Assembly (NCBI GenBank): GCA_910574865.1 | Contig: CAJTDN010000002.1 | Coordinates: 62,001-126,000, forward strand | Reading direction: 5' to 3' | From: Lachnospiraceae bacterium | GTDB lineage: Bacteria > Bacillota > Clostridia > Lachnospirales > Lachnospiraceae | DNA length: 64,000 bases | Shown here: piece after piece, positions 17,870 to 27,215 of the stretch | Position numbering within the stretch: the first letter of the stretch is position 1 | Layout of the letters: each line of letters starts with the position of its first letter | Program-made: the position numbers and the translations under genes | The notes under the pieces: model-generated | The model's database searches: none | The model's input: the letters and a program-made list of their open reading frames with translations, nothing else | What the model was told of the DNA's origin: nothing

Positions 17870-19093
17870 TCATGCCGGCTTACGCAAGACGTCGTACTCT
17901 TCCGCCTGTCCTTGCAAGTCAACGTAAACCACCTGCCTTGCGTGCGGCGCGCTTTCCTGCTCCGCCCCGCCCTCGTTCACGATACGGGTGACGGTTACCT
18001 TCACGTTTCGTCCATCCGGCTTCATGATTTCAATTTCTTCCCCGACCGAGAACTTGTTGCGCTGCTCGATTTTGTACAAGCCGTCCCGCTTTTCCCCAAC
18101 GATTCCCAGATAGATATATTCCTTCAAATACGTGCTGTTGTCATAAATCTGCGTGTGCCCGTCCGGTTTTCCAAAAAAGAACCCGGTCGTGAACTGCCGG
18201 CGGGTGCAACACGAAATCTGCTCCAAATACCATGGCATGTTGCGGTGATATTCCCCGATTCCTTTTTCATAATCGTCCAGTGCCTTACGGTACGTCCGCG
18301 CCACGGTCGCCACATACAAGGCCGCCTTCATGCGCCCCTCGACCTTAAAGCTGTCAATCCCCGCCTCCACAAGCTCCGGTATATGTCCAATCATGCACAA
18401 GTCCTTGGAATTAAAAAGGAACGTCCCCCGCTCGTTTTCAAAAACGGGCATGTATTCGCCCGGCCTCGTCTCCTCCACCACCGCGTACTTCCAGCGGCAC
18501 GGGTGCGTGCACGCCCCCTGGTTGGCATCGCGCCCGGTAAAATAATTGCTCAAAAGGCAGCGCCCCGAATAAGAAATGCACATCGCCCCATGGACGAACG
18601 TCTCAATCTCCAGGTCCTCCGGGACGTGTTCCCTAAGTTCCCTGATTTCTTGCAGGGAAAGTTCCCGCGCCGTCACGACGCGGCTCGCCCCCAGCTTATG
18701 CCAAAAATTGTACGTCGCATAGTTCGTGTTGTTGGCCTGCGTGCTGACGTGCCGTTCAATCTCCGGGCACACCTCCCCCGCGATTTCAAACACGCCGGGA
18801 TCGGCAATGATCAACGCGTCCGGGCGTATCTCCCCCAATTCCCCGAAATAGGCACGCACGCCGTCAAGATCCGCGTTGTGTGCCAGGATATTCGCCGTCA
18901 CGTACACCTTCACGCCGTGCGCATGGGCGAACGCGATTCCCTCGCGCATGTCGTCCATGGAAAAATTTTTCGCCTTCGCGCGCAGCCCGAAAGCCTCGCC
19001 GCCGACATACACCGCGTCCGCGCCGAACATGACCGCGATTTTTAACACTTCCAGGCTGCCCGCCGGAATCAGCAATTCAGGATGTCTCCCCAT
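17870..19093 (-). CDS. trhP: U32-family protein, likely tRNA uridine hydroxylation protein TrhP
   Basis: The start is the ATG at 19091-19093, with AAAGG upstream; the frame can be extended only through a TTG. The product has about 407 residues and the U32 signature FVHGAMCISYSGRCLLSNYF. It is followed by the conserved GRDANQGACTHPCRWKY block that supplies cluster-binding cysteines. In Bacillus subtilis this family (TrhP) makes 5-hydroxyuridine at tRNA position 34 from prephenate. Its immediate upstream neighbour is the TrmR methyltransferase that acts next, which supports this role over a protease role. Confidence 0.9.
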   Translation of the reverse strand: MGRHPELLIPAGSLEVLKIAVMFGADAVYVGGEAFGLRAKAKNFSMDDMREGIAFAHAHGVKVYVTANILAHNADLDGVRAYFGELGEIRPDALIIADPGVFEIAGEVCPEIERHVSTQANNTNYATYNFWHKLGASRVVTARELSLQEIRELREHVPEDLEIETFVHGAMCISYSGRCLLSNYFTGRDANQGACTHPCRWKYAVVEETRPGEYMPVFENERGTFLFNSKDLCMIGHIPELVEAGIDSFKVEGRMKAALYVATVARTYRKALDDYEKGIGEYHRNMPWYLEQISCCTRRQFTTGFFFGKPDGHTQIYDNSTYLKEYIYLGIVGEKRDGLYKIEQRNKFSVGEEIEIMKPDGRNVKVTVTRIVNEGGAEQESAPHARQVVYVDLQGQAEEYDVLRKPA

Positions 19094-19098
19094 TTTAT

Positions 19099-19743
19099 TC
19101 AACCTTTCTTCACGCTCAAGGCCACCCCGTCGCCCAACGGGAGGATCGACGTCTCAAACACCCCGCCGCGCTTTAGCCCATACAAGTACTCCCGCATCCT
19201 CGCGTGGATGGTACGGTCCCTTCTTTCTACCGCGAAACGGGACTCCACCACCGTCCCGTCCTGCATCACGTTGTCGGAAAGTAGAACGCCGCCGCTCCTT
19301 AGAAGCCTTTGTACCTGCGGCAGGAAATGGACGTACTGCCCCTTGGCGGCATCCATGAAAATAAAATCGTACTCCCCCGCAAGCGTTGGCAAAATCTCCA
19401 TGGCATCCCCCGCGAGCAGGGTAATCACGTCTTCCTTTCCCGCCCGGCGGAAATTCTCCCGGGCGACGGGAATCCTTTTTTCATAATTTTCTATCGTCGT
19501 GACGCGGCCGTTTGCCGGCATGCATTCACTCATCAAAACGGCAGAGAAACCTACGGCCGTCCCCACTTCCAGAACATTCATAGGTTTCAAAATCATAAGC
19601 AAGACCTTTAAAAAGCTTTGCATCTCCTTGCGGATGATCGGCACGTTTGCGCCGAGCGCTTCGCCTTCTATCTGCTCCAATATTTCACTGTTCCCCGTTT
19701 CCATGGAATTGATGAATGTCACGATACGTTCGTCCACTATCAT
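19099..19743 (-). CDS. trmR: SAM-dependent O-methyltransferase, tRNA 5-hydroxyuridine methyltransferase TrmR
   Basis: The 214-residue protein has the catechol-O-methyltransferase-like fold: MNVLEVGTAVGFSAVLMSECM binds SAM, VTTIENYEKRIPVARENF is motif II, and YDFIFMDAAKGQYVHFLPQV carries the metal-binding Asp. The family member TrmR (YrrM) turns ho5U34 into mo5U34 in tRNA. The U32 gene follows 5 nt downstream and RNase J precedes, the classic Firmicutes order. Confidence 0.9.
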   Translation of the reverse strand: MIVDERIVTFINSMETGNSEILEQIEGEALGANVPIIRKEMQSFLKVLLMILKPMNVLEVGTAVGFSAVLMSECMPANGRVTTIENYEKRIPVARENFRRAGKEDVITLLAGDAMEILPTLAGEYDFIFMDAAKGQYVHFLPQVQRLLRSGGVLLSDNVMQDGTVVESRFAVERRDRTIHARMREYLYGLKRGGVFETSILPLGDGVALSVKKG

Positions 19744-19761
19744 GCCAAACCCTCTTCCTTT

Positions 19762-21456
19762 TTACCACCGCCTATGGTGGTCTTCTTCCCGCTCCACGTC
19801 CATGATGATGGGAATAATCATCGGCCGCCTCTTCGTCTTGCGCCAGATGAAGTCGTTCATCGAGTCACGGATTGCCAGCTTGATACGGTTCCAGTCCGCG
19901 TAACGCCCGGACAAGCACTTCTCCACGCTCTCCACCATGGCCTGCCTGGCCTCTTCCATCAGGCTCTCGGACTCACGCACGTAGACGAATCCCCTGGACA
20001 CGATGTCCGGTCCCGCCAGCAGGCGGTTCGTCCCCTTCTCCAGCGTAAGCACCACGATGATGATGCCGTCCTCCGCCAGGTGCTGGCGGTCACGCAGCAC
20101 GATGTTGCCAACGTCGCCCACGCCGAGCCCGTCCACCAGGATGGCCCCCGTGTGCACCTTGTCAGCAATCCGCGCCCCGCTCCCGCCAAACTCGAGCACG
20201 TCGCCGGACTGGATGATGAAAACGTCCTCGGCGGGTATGCCAAGCGACATGGCGACCTCCGAATTGGCCCGCAAATGCCGGTACTCGCCGTGCACCGGAA
20301 TCGCGTACCTCGGCTTCACCAAGGAGTAAATCAGCTTCAATTCCTCCTGGCAGGCATGTCCCGACACGTGCGCGTCCTGGAAAATGACGTTGGCCCCCTT
20401 GGCCGACAGCTCGTTAATCACGCGCGAAACCGACTTCTCGTTGCCCGGTATCGGGTTCGAACTGAAAATAATCGTGTCATTCGGCTCAATCGTCACCTTG
20501 CGGTGCACGTCCGCCGCCATGCGGGAGAGCGCCGCCATCGACTCGCCCTGGCTTCCGGTCGTGATGAGCACCATCCGTTCCGGTGGATAATTGCGCATCT
20601 CGTCAATCTCAATCAACGTGTCCTCCGGCACGTTCAAATACCCCAGCTCCGAGGCCGTGGAAATGATGTTGACCATGCTGCGCCCCTCCACGACGACCTT
20701 GCGGTGGTACTTGTAGGCCGAATTGATAATCTGCTGCACGCGGTCGACGTTGGACGCGAAGGTTGCTATGATGATCCGCGTGTTCTGGTGCTCCGCGAAA
20801 ATGTGGTCGAACGTGATGCCCACCGTCCGCTCCGACTGCGTGAACCCTTTCCGCTCCGCGTTGGTGCTGTCCGCCATCAAGGCCAGGACACCTTTCTTGC
20901 CAAGCTCGGCAAACCGTTGCAAATCTATGGCGTCGCCGAATACCGGCGTGTAATCCACCTTAAAGTCCCCCGTGTGTATCACGATTCCCGCCGGGGAATA
21001 AATCGCCAGGGCGGAAGCGTCCTGGATACTGTGGTTCGTCTTAATGAACTCGATCCGAAACTGTCCCAGGTTGATGGACTGCCCATGCGTGACCACTTTC
21101 CTGCGGGTAGTGCGGAGAAGGTTGTGCTCCTTCAGCTTGTTCTCGATGATGCCCATTGTCAGCTTCGTGGTATAAATGGGTACGTTAATATCCTTCAGCA
21201 CGTACGGCAGCGCCCCGATGTGGTCCTCGTGGCCGTGCGTGATGACAAATCCCTTTACCTTGCTGATATTATCCTTCAAATACGTAACGTCCGGGATGAC
21301 CAGGTCTATGCCCAGCATGTCGTCCTCAGGAAACGCCAGGCCGCAGTCGACCACGATAATACTGTCCTCGTACTCGAAGACGGTAATGTTCATGCCAATC
21401 TGCTCCAATCCTCCCAGCGGGATAATACGCAGCTTTCCCATATTCTCTTTTTTCAA
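19762..21456 (-). CDS. rnj: Ribonuclease J
   Basis: The 564-residue metallo-beta-lactamase/beta-CASP nuclease has ITHGHEDHIGALPY (zinc ligands HxHxDH), the beta-CASP motifs and a C-terminal domain ending RRPMIIPIIMDVE. RNase J degrades and matures RNA 5' ends in Firmicutes. The best-supported start is TTG at 21456, with GGAGG 10 nt upstream; the internal ATG at 21441 has only a weak, close ribosome site. The length is normal. Confidence 0.95.
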   Translation of the reverse strand: MKKENMGKLRIIPLGGLEQIGMNITVFEYEDSIIVVDCGLAFPEDDMLGIDLVIPDVTYLKDNISKVKGFVITHGHEDHIGALPYVLKDINVPIYTTKLTMGIIENKLKEHNLLRTTRRKVVTHGQSINLGQFRIEFIKTNHSIQDASALAIYSPAGIVIHTGDFKVDYTPVFGDAIDLQRFAELGKKGVLALMADSTNAERKGFTQSERTVGITFDHIFAEHQNTRIIIATFASNVDRVQQIINSAYKYHRKVVVEGRSMVNIISTASELGYLNVPEDTLIEIDEMRNYPPERMVLITTGSQGESMAALSRMAADVHRKVTIEPNDTIIFSSNPIPGNEKSVSRVINELSAKGANVIFQDAHVSGHACQEELKLIYSLVKPRYAIPVHGEYRHLRANSEVAMSLGIPAEDVFIIQSGDVLEFGGSGARIADKVHTGAILVDGLGVGDVGNIVLRDRQHLAEDGIIIVVLTLEKGTNRLLAGPDIVSRGFVYVRESESLMEEARQAMVESVEKCLSGRYADWNRIKLAIRDSMNDFIWRKTKRRPMIIPIIMDVEREEDHHRRW

Positions 21457-21601
21457 AAAATCGACACCTCCATATACTTTTTTTCTTGCCTTTCTGTTTT
21501 TTTGTAACTTTTATAGCCTTTGTTTCTATAAATTATCAGCGTTCTCCCCCGCTGACCATGTCATGTCCATGATTGCCATACAAAGCCACTAAAACGGTAA
21601 A

Positions 21602-21862
21602 CTACAACTCTATGTCCACGTCCTCGAGCAACTCCTCGAACACCTGTGAAACGGCCGACAGCTCCGTGTCATCCTCCACGACGTCGTACACGCAGTCTTT
21701 CCCCTCCGCCGTGGCGCGCTCCTTCAAAATCAGGCACTCCGCGTCACCTTCCGCCGAATCCGTCACCAGTATGTAAGAGGTGCCGTTAATTTTCGTCTGC
21801 TCCAACACGTAAAATTCCACGGACTCCTTCGCGTCCTCAAAAGTAAACTGAATCTTCTCCAT
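21602..21862 (-). CDS. DUF1292 domain protein
   Basis: The start is the ATG at 21860-21862, 9 nt after AAGGGG; the longer frame reads through GC-rich spacer DNA. The 86-residue product matches DUF1292 (EFYVLEQTKINGTSYILVTD, then acidic DVVEDDTELSAVSQVF). It sits between ruvX and rnj as in many Clostridia. The function is unknown. The 158-bp spacer to ruvX is unusually GC-rich for this operon. Confidence 0.85.
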   Translation of the reverse strand: MEKIQFTFEDAKESVEFYVLEQTKINGTSYILVTDSAEGDAECLILKERATAEGKDCVYDVVEDDTELSAVSQVFEELLEDVDIEL

Positions 21863-22020
21863 GCCAATCATCCCCTTGTCCATGTCGCCATCCGCGCCCG
21901 AACCGTGCCACGCGTCCCCGCCCGCACCGGACACGTCGCCGCGCCCTTGCCCAAACGCCCATCGGCCGATTCGCGTCCCGCCGCACCCCAACCCAAACGG
22001 CCGGGTTTCTCTTCGCGGCG

Positions 22021-22452
22021 TCAGTTTCCCGCCATGCCAACCGAGTCCAGATATCCCTGCAAAATGAACACCGCGGCAATCTTGTCCACGTATTTCTTAC
22101 GCTTCTCCCGCCTGACCCCGCTCTCCACCAAGACCTGCGTGGCCGCGACCGTGGTCAGGCGCTCGTCCCACATCACGACCTCAAGGCCGGTCCGCCTCTT
22201 TAGCATCTCCTGAAACTCCAGCGACTTTAACGCACGTTCCCCAACGTCATTGTTCATGTGCTTGGGAAAGCCGAGGACAATCCGCCCCACCCCGTATTCC
22301 CGAACCAGTTCCTCAATCCGTGCGCAGGTGCGGCGCAGCTTGTTCTCTTCCTTCCGCTCAATCGTCTCTATCCCCTGGGCAGTCAGACACAAGGCATCGC
22401 TAATCGCGACCCCCACCGTCTTCGAGCCATAGTCCAGTCCCATGATTCGCAT
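22021..22452 (-). CDS. ruvX: Holliday-junction resolvase-like protein RuvX (YqgF)
   Basis: The 143-residue protein begins [20 protein letters not shown] and carries the RNase H-like motifs [14 protein letters not shown] and [14 protein letters not shown]. YqgF/RuvX takes part in 16S rRNA processing and possibly recombination. It follows ireB after 6 nt, the normal order in Firmicutes. Confidence 0.95.
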   Translation of the reverse strand: MRIMGLDYGSKTVGVAISDALCLTAQGIETIERKEENKLRRTCARIEELVREYGVGRIVLGFPKHMNNDVGERALKSLEFQEMLKRRTGLEVVMWDERLTTVAATQVLVESGVRREKRKKYVDKIAAVFILQGYLDSVGMAGN

Positions 22453-22458
22453 TTTGAA

Positions 22459-22722
22459 TTATTCCCAGGAATTGGTCTCGATATACGCCTTTAACAGCTC
22501 CTCGACCAATTCGTCACGTTCCACCTTCATGATCAGGCTGCGCGCGCCATTATAACTGGTCACGTAAGTCGGATCACCGGACATGATGTAGCCGACAATC
22601 TGGTTGACCGGGTTGTATCCTTTCTCTTTCAACGCCTTGAATACGATTTCCAAAATGTCCCTCGCGGAAATCTGCGGTCCCGGCTCGACCTGAAAGAATT
22701 GTGTGTTACTCAAATCGCTCAT
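22459..22722 (-). CDS. ireB: IreB family regulatory phosphoprotein (DUF965)
   Basis: The 87-residue protein reads [20 protein letters not shown] and [20 protein letters not shown], which are strongly conserved in IreB. In Enterococcus IreB is phosphorylated by the PASTA kinase IreK at N-terminal threonines and restrains cephalosporin resistance. A threonine lies in the matching segment here (SNTQFFQ). It is followed by ruvX and DUF1292. Confidence 0.95.
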   Translation of the reverse strand: MSDLSNTQFFQVEPGPQISARDILEIVFKALKEKGYNPVNQIVGYIMSGDPTYVTSYNGARSLIMKVERDELVEELLKAYIETNSWE

Positions 22723-22823
22723 TGCTTTTCCTCCGTTTGTGCTTGCATGTTATCAATAGTGTCTGTATGAGGAGAGTTGAAAACTTACCTTGTCCTCTAT
22801 TCTAATATAGATTGAGACAAATT

Positions 22824-24251
22824 TCAATGGAGAATTTCAGTTTCCTCCGTAAGAATAAATTTTACAAGCCGGTTTCGCATGCCGGCGTCGCCATCGAGCG
22901 CGACTTTCACATACTCCCTCGTGTGTCCGCACCACATGGCCCTTCCCCCGGCCATGGTTTCCTCCTCAACCAGCACCTCCAGCTTTCTTCCATAAAGGCT
23001 TTCCTCATATTCTTTTTGCTTTTGCTCCCCGAGCCTTATCATCTCGTCGCTGCGCCTCGACTTCACCTGCTCCGGCACCTGGCCTTCCATCGCCGCCGCC
23101 CTCGTCCCCTCGCGCCTGGAATATTTGAAAACGTGCGTCTCATAAAAACATGTTTTCTCCACGAACGCCTTCGATGCCGCAAACTCTTCTTCCGTCTCTC
23201 CCGGAAATCCCACGATGACATCCGTGGTCAGGGCCGGATTTTCAAAATATTTCCGCAGGAGAAGGCATTTTTCATAATATTCCCCACTCGTGTAATGGCG
23301 ATTCATCCGCCGCAACGTTTCATCACAACCACTTTGCAGGGAAAGGTGAAAATGCGGGCATACCTTCGGCAGCGCCGCAAGCGCGCGCACGAACTCTTCC
23401 GTGATAATACCAGGTTCCAGGGAACCGAGCCGGACGCGTTCCACGCCCTCCACTCCGTGGACGGCCAAAACCAGGGACAAAAGGTCGTTTCCGTCCGCCA
23501 GGTCAATTCCATAGGAACTCAAGTGGATCCCGGCCAGCACCACCTCCCGGCACCCGCCTTTCGCAAGCGCCTCCACCTCGTGCACCACGTCCTCCCGGCC
23601 GCGGCTGCGCACGCGTCCCCTCGCATAGGGAATGATGCAATAAGAGCAAAACTGGTTGCAGCCGTCCTGCACCTTGACGTATCCCCTGGCACGCTCTTCG
23701 CTTTTGTCGATTTTCAAGTCTTCATATTCCTTTGCGCGGCCGATGTCAACCAGGTCTTTTACCACCGGACGCGCGGAAACCGCGCCGCCCGCGTCCTCCC
23801 GGCCTTTCTCATCCCCGCCGCTTTCCTCCCGCGCCATTTCGGGTCGATTGCCTTCCTCCCGCGCCATTTCGGGTCGATTGCCTTCCTCCCGCGCCTTTAC
23901 GGACGCTTTTTGTGCCTCGTATTCCTCCAAAACGCGGAGCAGCTCCTTTTTCCGATTGTTCCCTAGGACGACGTCGACACACGAATCCGCCCCATGCCCC
24001 TCCTGCACCTGCACGTAACACCCCGCCGCCACGACAATCGCGTCCGGGTTCTGCCTGCGTGCGCGATGCAGCATCTGCCGCGACTTCCTGTCCGCGATGT
24101 TGGTCACGGTACACGTATTGATGACGTAAACGTCCGCCGGCCCGTCAAAGGGAACAATCTCATATCCGGCGTCCCCGAGCATTTCCCTCATGGCTTCCGT
24201 CTCATATGCGTTCACTTTGCATCCCAAATTGTGCAGTGCAACTTTTTTCAT
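22824..24251 (-). CDS. mtaB: tRNA (t6A37) methylthiotransferase MtaB with a repetitive linker insert
   Basis: The 475-residue radical-SAM enzyme has the N-terminal UPF0004 domain (LHNLGCKVNAYETEAM, VINTCTVTNIADRKS), the cluster motif CNQFCSYC and a C-terminal TRAM domain. It adds a methylthio group to t6A37 of tRNA. Between the UPF0004 and radical-SAM domains lies an extra hydrophilic insert of about 40 residues in which EEGNRPEMAR occurs in tandem, encoded by a 30-bp DNA duplication. Typical MtaB has a short linker there. AGGAG precedes the ATG. Confidence 0.95.
   Translation of the reverse strand: MKKVALHNLGCKVNAYETEAMREMLGDAGYEIVPFDGPADVYVINTCTVTNIADRKSRQMLHRARRQNPDAIVVAAGCYVQVQEGHGADSCVDVVLGNNRKKELLRVLEEYEAQKASVKAREEGNRPEMAREEGNRPEMAREESGGDEKGREDAGGAVSARPVVKDLVDIGRAKEYEDLKIDKSEERARGYVKVQDGCNQFCSYCIIPYARGRVRSRGREDVVHEVEALAKGGCREVVLAGIHLSSYGIDLADGNDLLSLVLAVHGVEGVERVRLGSLEPGIITEEFVRALAALPKVCPHFHLSLQSGCDETLRRMNRHYTSGEYYEKCLLLRKYFENPALTTDVIVGFPGETEEEFAASKAFVEKTCFYETHVFKYSRREGTRAAAMEGQVPEQVKSRRSDEMIRLGEQKQKEYEESLYGRKLEVLVEEETMAGGRAMWCGHTREYVKVALDGDAGMRNRLVKFILTEETEILH
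23830..23891. repeat. 30-bp tandem duplication inside mtaB
   Basis: The 30-bp unit that starts TCCCGCGCCATTTCGGGTCG occurs twice in direct succession and a truncated third copy (TCCCGCGCC) follows. The length is a multiple of three, so the frame is kept and the protein gains two copies of a ten-residue unit. Confidence 0.9.
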
Positions 24252-24271
24252 AAAAATCTCCTAACTGTTTC

Positions 24272-24300
24272 TTGACATTTTTCCCGACATCACTTAGAAT
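24272..24300 (+). promoter_or_regulatory. Sigma-A-type promoter of the HPr-like gene
   Basis: TTGACA at 24272-24277 and TAGAAT at 24295-24300 are spaced by 17 bp, close to consensus. The gene starts 58 bp downstream. This is the best-looking promoter in the window. Confidence 0.8.
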
Positions 24301-24357
24301 GGACGTGGGAACGGGAAACTCGTTTTCAGAAATCGGCATTAAAAGGAGGTATTCATT

Positions 24358-24594
24358 ATGATGAAAACGGTACAGATTTCTTTAAACTCCATTGACAAGG
24401 TAAAAGCATTCGTGAATGAAATTACAAAGTACGACAACGACTTCGATTTAGTTTCCGGAAGATACGTCATAGATGCAAAGTCCATCATGGGAATCTTCAG
24501 CCTGGACTTGTCCAAGCCAATCGATTTGAACATTCACGCCGAAGGGGAACTTGATGACATCATGGCCGCGTTGGAGCCATACATCATCAAATAA
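24358..24594 (+). CDS. HPr-like protein lacking the phosphocarrier histidine
   Basis: The 78-residue protein has the length and fold pattern of HPr, with the conserved regulatory serine block DAKSIMGIFSLDL around residue 46. The GLHARPA segment that carries the phosphorylated His15 is missing; the matching residues read NSIDKVKAFV. It therefore cannot act as the normal PTS phosphocarrier and may be regulatory, in the manner of Crh. AGGAGG precedes the paired ATGs by 8 nt. It has its own promoter and terminator, so it is a single-gene unit. Confidence 0.85.
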   Translation: MMKTVQISLNSIDKVKAFVNEITKYDNDFDLVSGRYVIDAKSIMGIFSLDLSKPIDLNIHAEGELDDIMAALEPYIIK

Positions 24595-24625
24595 TCCAAG
24601 CGTCACCATTTACTTATGTCGATGG

Positions 24626-24656
24626 GCGGGGGAAGTTCCCCCGCTTTTCTTTTTTC
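24626..24656 (+). terminator. Rho-independent terminator of the HPr-like gene
   Basis: A perfect 7-bp GC stem GCGGGGG / CCCCCGC with loop AAGTT is followed by TTTTCTTTTTT. The T run is on the plus strand only, so it serves the HPr-like gene and not thiI. Confidence 0.9.
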
Positions 24657-24658
24657 CT

Positions 24659-25837
24659 TTATTTCACTTCCATGACCTCGGTCGTCTCTATCGCCGTCTT
24701 CACCAATTCCCCGATTTTTTCCAAATGCTTCTCCGATTCCTCAATCCTCGCAAGCTCCGGCCTCGTCACCGGGTGCTTGGCCACGAATATCGTGCAGCAG
24801 TCCTCGAACGGCAGGATGGACGTCTCGTAGGTATCAATCTTTTCCGCGATGTCCACGATGTCGCGTTTGTCAAAGCCAATCAACGGCCGGTAGACCGGCA
24901 ACGTGCACACCGCGTTCGTCACCGCCAGGCTCTGCATCGTCTGGCTCGCCACCTGGCCGATGCTCTCCCCGGTAATCATTCCCAGGCACCCGTCCTTCAC
25001 GGCAAAGTGCTCGGCAATCTTCATCATGTAACGGCGCATGATGATGGTCAATTCCTCGTGCGGGCATTTCTCGTAAATGTAAAGCTGGATGTCCGTGAAA
25101 TTGACGACGTGCAGCTTAATCGGCCCCGCATATTTTGCCACCTGTCTCGCCAGGTCCACGACTTTCTCCTTCGCCCGCTCGCTCGTGTAGGGCGGGGCAT
25201 GGAAATAAGTCGCCTCCAGGGCGACGCCCCGCTTCGCGATCATGTAACCGGCGACCGGGCTGTCAATCCCGCCGGACAACAAAAGCATCGCGCTCCCGTT
25301 CGTCCCGATTGGCATCCCGCCCGATCCCGGAATGATTTCCGAATATAAATAAATTTCCTCCCGCACTTCCACGTTCAGGCGAACGTCAGGCTTGTGAACG
25401 TCCACCTTCATTCCCGCATGGGTTCCGAGTATCGCCTCTCCCAACGCGGCGTTGATTTCCATCGAGGTCATCGGATACGTCTTCTTGCTCCGGCGCGCCT
25501 CCACCTTGAACGTCAATTCCTTGTTCGGATACATCTCACCCATGTAGGAAACGACCGCCCGCTTCAATTCCTCGAACCCTTCGTCCTGCAGGCGCACCAC
25601 GGGGCAAATGCCGACGATGCCGAACACCGTCTTCAGCGCCTCCACCGTCTCCTCGTAGTCGTACCCTTCCTCGCAGTCCACGTATACCCTGCCATACGTC
25701 TTGTGTATCAAAAACTTCCCTTCCACGTTCTTCAGCGCGAAGCGAATCTGGCGCACCAGGGCGTCCTCGAACATGAAACGGTTCTTTCCCTTGATTCCAA
25801 TCTCCCCGTACTTAATCAAAAATGAATGAAATTCCAT
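24659..25837 (-). CDS. thiI: tRNA 4-thiouridine sulfurtransferase ThiI
   Basis: I place the start at the ATG at 25835-25837 (GAAAGGAAG upstream). The 392-residue protein has the ferredoxin-like and THUMP domains (FLIHKTYGRVYV, ELTFKVEARRSKKTYPMTSM) and the PP-loop LLSGGIDSPVAGYM. There is no C-terminal rhodanese domain, as in most Firmicutes ThiI. It uses persulfide from the adjacent cysteine desulfurase to make s4U8 in tRNA and sulfur for thiamine. Confidence 0.95.
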   Translation of the reverse strand: MEFHSFLIKYGEIGIKGKNRFMFEDALVRQIRFALKNVEGKFLIHKTYGRVYVDCEEGYDYEETVEALKTVFGIVGICPVVRLQDEGFEELKRAVVSYMGEMYPNKELTFKVEARRSKKTYPMTSMEINAALGEAILGTHAGMKVDVHKPDVRLNVEVREEIYLYSEIIPGSGGMPIGTNGSAMLLLSGGIDSPVAGYMIAKRGVALEATYFHAPPYTSERAKEKVVDLARQVAKYAGPIKLHVVNFTDIQLYIYEKCPHEELTIIMRRYMMKIAEHFAVKDGCLGMITGESIGQVASQTMQSLAVTNAVCTLPVYRPLIGFDKRDIVDIAEKIDTYETSILPFEDCCTIFVAKHPVTRPELARIEESEKHLEKIGELVKTAIETTEVMEVK

Positions 25838-25898
25838 CGTACTTCCTTTCTGTTGCCATCGCGGCCGTAGATTGTGAACGTCTTTCATCGCAGTCCAG

Positions 25899-25966
25899 CT
25901 CCCGGTCAACCACCTAAACTGATTGTCCGGGAGGATGCACGTAAATCTAGCCGATGCACCGCCCGC
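25899..25966. repeat. Intergenic palindromic repeat, copy 1
   Basis: Between nifS and thiI lies a hairpin CTCCCGG...CCGGGAG (25899-25933) followed by GAGGATGCACGTAAATCTAG and CCGATGCACCGCCCGC. The second half matches 29367-29403 in opposite orientation at about 33 of 37 positions. It is most likely a small non-coding repeat; it is too short to encode a transposase. Confidence 0.7.
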
Positions 25967-25982
25967 GTCTCGCAAAATATCC

Positions 25983-27137
25983 TTAATGCCTCGTATATTT
26001 CCTCAGCTTCGGAATACAATCATACAACGTTTCCAGCGTATAGTCAACCTCTTCCCGCGTCGTGAACTCGGACATGCTAAAACGCAGCGTCGCGTCCAGG
26101 TACTCCTTTGATGCCCCGATTCCCTTCAAAACGCCGCTGACGGCCGGATGGTTGGACGCGCAGGCCGAACCGGACGAGACGTAGATTCCCTTTTCTTCCA
26201 GCGCGTGCAGAAGCACCTCGCTGCGGATGCCCGCGAATCCCACGCTGATAATGTGCGGCGCGCTGTTCTCGTCCGTCAGGCCGTGCACGGTCGTGTGCTC
26301 GATTTTGGAAACCCCTTCCAAAAAATGTGCCTTCAAATCGCGCATCAATGCCACCTTGACGTCCAGGTCACGGTAAATCATCTCCGCCGCCAGTGAAAGC
26401 CCGGCGATGCCCGGCACGTTCTCTGTCCCGGAACGGATGTTTTTCTGCTGCTCCCCGCCGAACACGATAGGCAAAATCTTCACTTTCTCGTCCAAATATA
26501 AAAAGCCGGTTCCTTTCGGCCCGTGAATCTTATGCCCGCTGGCGGAAAGCATGTCGATTCCCAGACGTTTCGGGTAAATATGGTATTTTCCGAACCCCTG
26601 CACCGCGTCCGTGTGGAACAAAATCCGCGGATTGTACGCTTTCACGATTTTTGCCGCCTCAGCCACCGGCTGCACCGAGCCGACCTCGTTGTTCACGTAC
26701 ATGACGGAGACCAGTATCGTCTCGTCGCAAAGCGCCTCGCGCAAAACCTCGAGCTTTACCCGTCCATTTGCGTCCACGGGAAGGTAGGTGACACGAAATC
26801 CCTCCTCCTCCAAATGGCGCATGGTATTTAAAATCGCCGGATGCTCGATGCCCGTGGTAATCAGGTGGTTGCCACTGCGGCGGTTCGCCCGCGCGCAGCC
26901 GCGCAAGGCCAGGTTGTCGCTCTCGGTCCCCCCCGACGTGAACACGATTTCCTTCTCCTTGACCTTCAGTATTTTCGCGAGCCGCTCTTTCGCGCCCCGA
27001 ATATAATGCTCCGCCTCCACGCCCTTTTTGTGCATGGATGAAGGATTGCCATAATCACGGCACATCACTTTATAAACCAATTCCCCGACTTCCTTGTAAC
27101 ATGCGGTCGTCGCGGAATTATCCAGATAAACTTCCAT
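25983..27137 (-). CDS. nifS: Cysteine desulfurase (NifS/IscS family)
   Basis: The 384-residue PLP enzyme begins MEVYLDNSATT, with the family motifs VFTSGGTESDNLAL, the PLP lysine in SASGHKIHGPKGTGF and the catalytic cysteine loop VSSGSACASNHP. It supplies persulfide sulfur; thiI lies directly downstream, which fits a role in tRNA thiolation rather than general cluster assembly. Confidence 0.95.
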   Translation of the reverse strand: MEVYLDNSATTACYKEVGELVYKVMCRDYGNPSSMHKKGVEAEHYIRGAKERLAKILKVKEKEIVFTSGGTESDNLALRGCARANRRSGNHLITTGIEHPAILNTMRHLEEEGFRVTYLPVDANGRVKLEVLREALCDETILVSVMYVNNEVGSVQPVAEAAKIVKAYNPRILFHTDAVQGFGKYHIYPKRLGIDMLSASGHKIHGPKGTGFLYLDEKVKILPIVFGGEQQKNIRSGTENVPGIAGLSLAAEMIYRDLDVKVALMRDLKAHFLEGVSKIEHTTVHGLTDENSAPHIISVGFAGIRSEVLLHALEEKGIYVSSGSACASNHPAVSGVLKGIGASKEYLDATLRFSMSEFTTREEVDYTLETLYDCIPKLRKYTRH

Positions 27138-27215
27138 ATGCTTGTTCCTTTTCCAACATTTATCTTATTTACAAATTATGATGAAAGCAATTCAAATGCT
27201 ACAAGTAACTTTCCA

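Noticed and set aside
19618-21507. Long open frame on the plus strand, over 600 codons
   Set aside because: It is antisense to RNase J; the high GC content of the third codon positions leaves the opposite strand free of stops. It is rich in His and Arg and matches nothing.
23830-23891. CRISPR-like 30-bp repeat
   Set aside because: It is a two-copy in-frame duplication inside mtaB.
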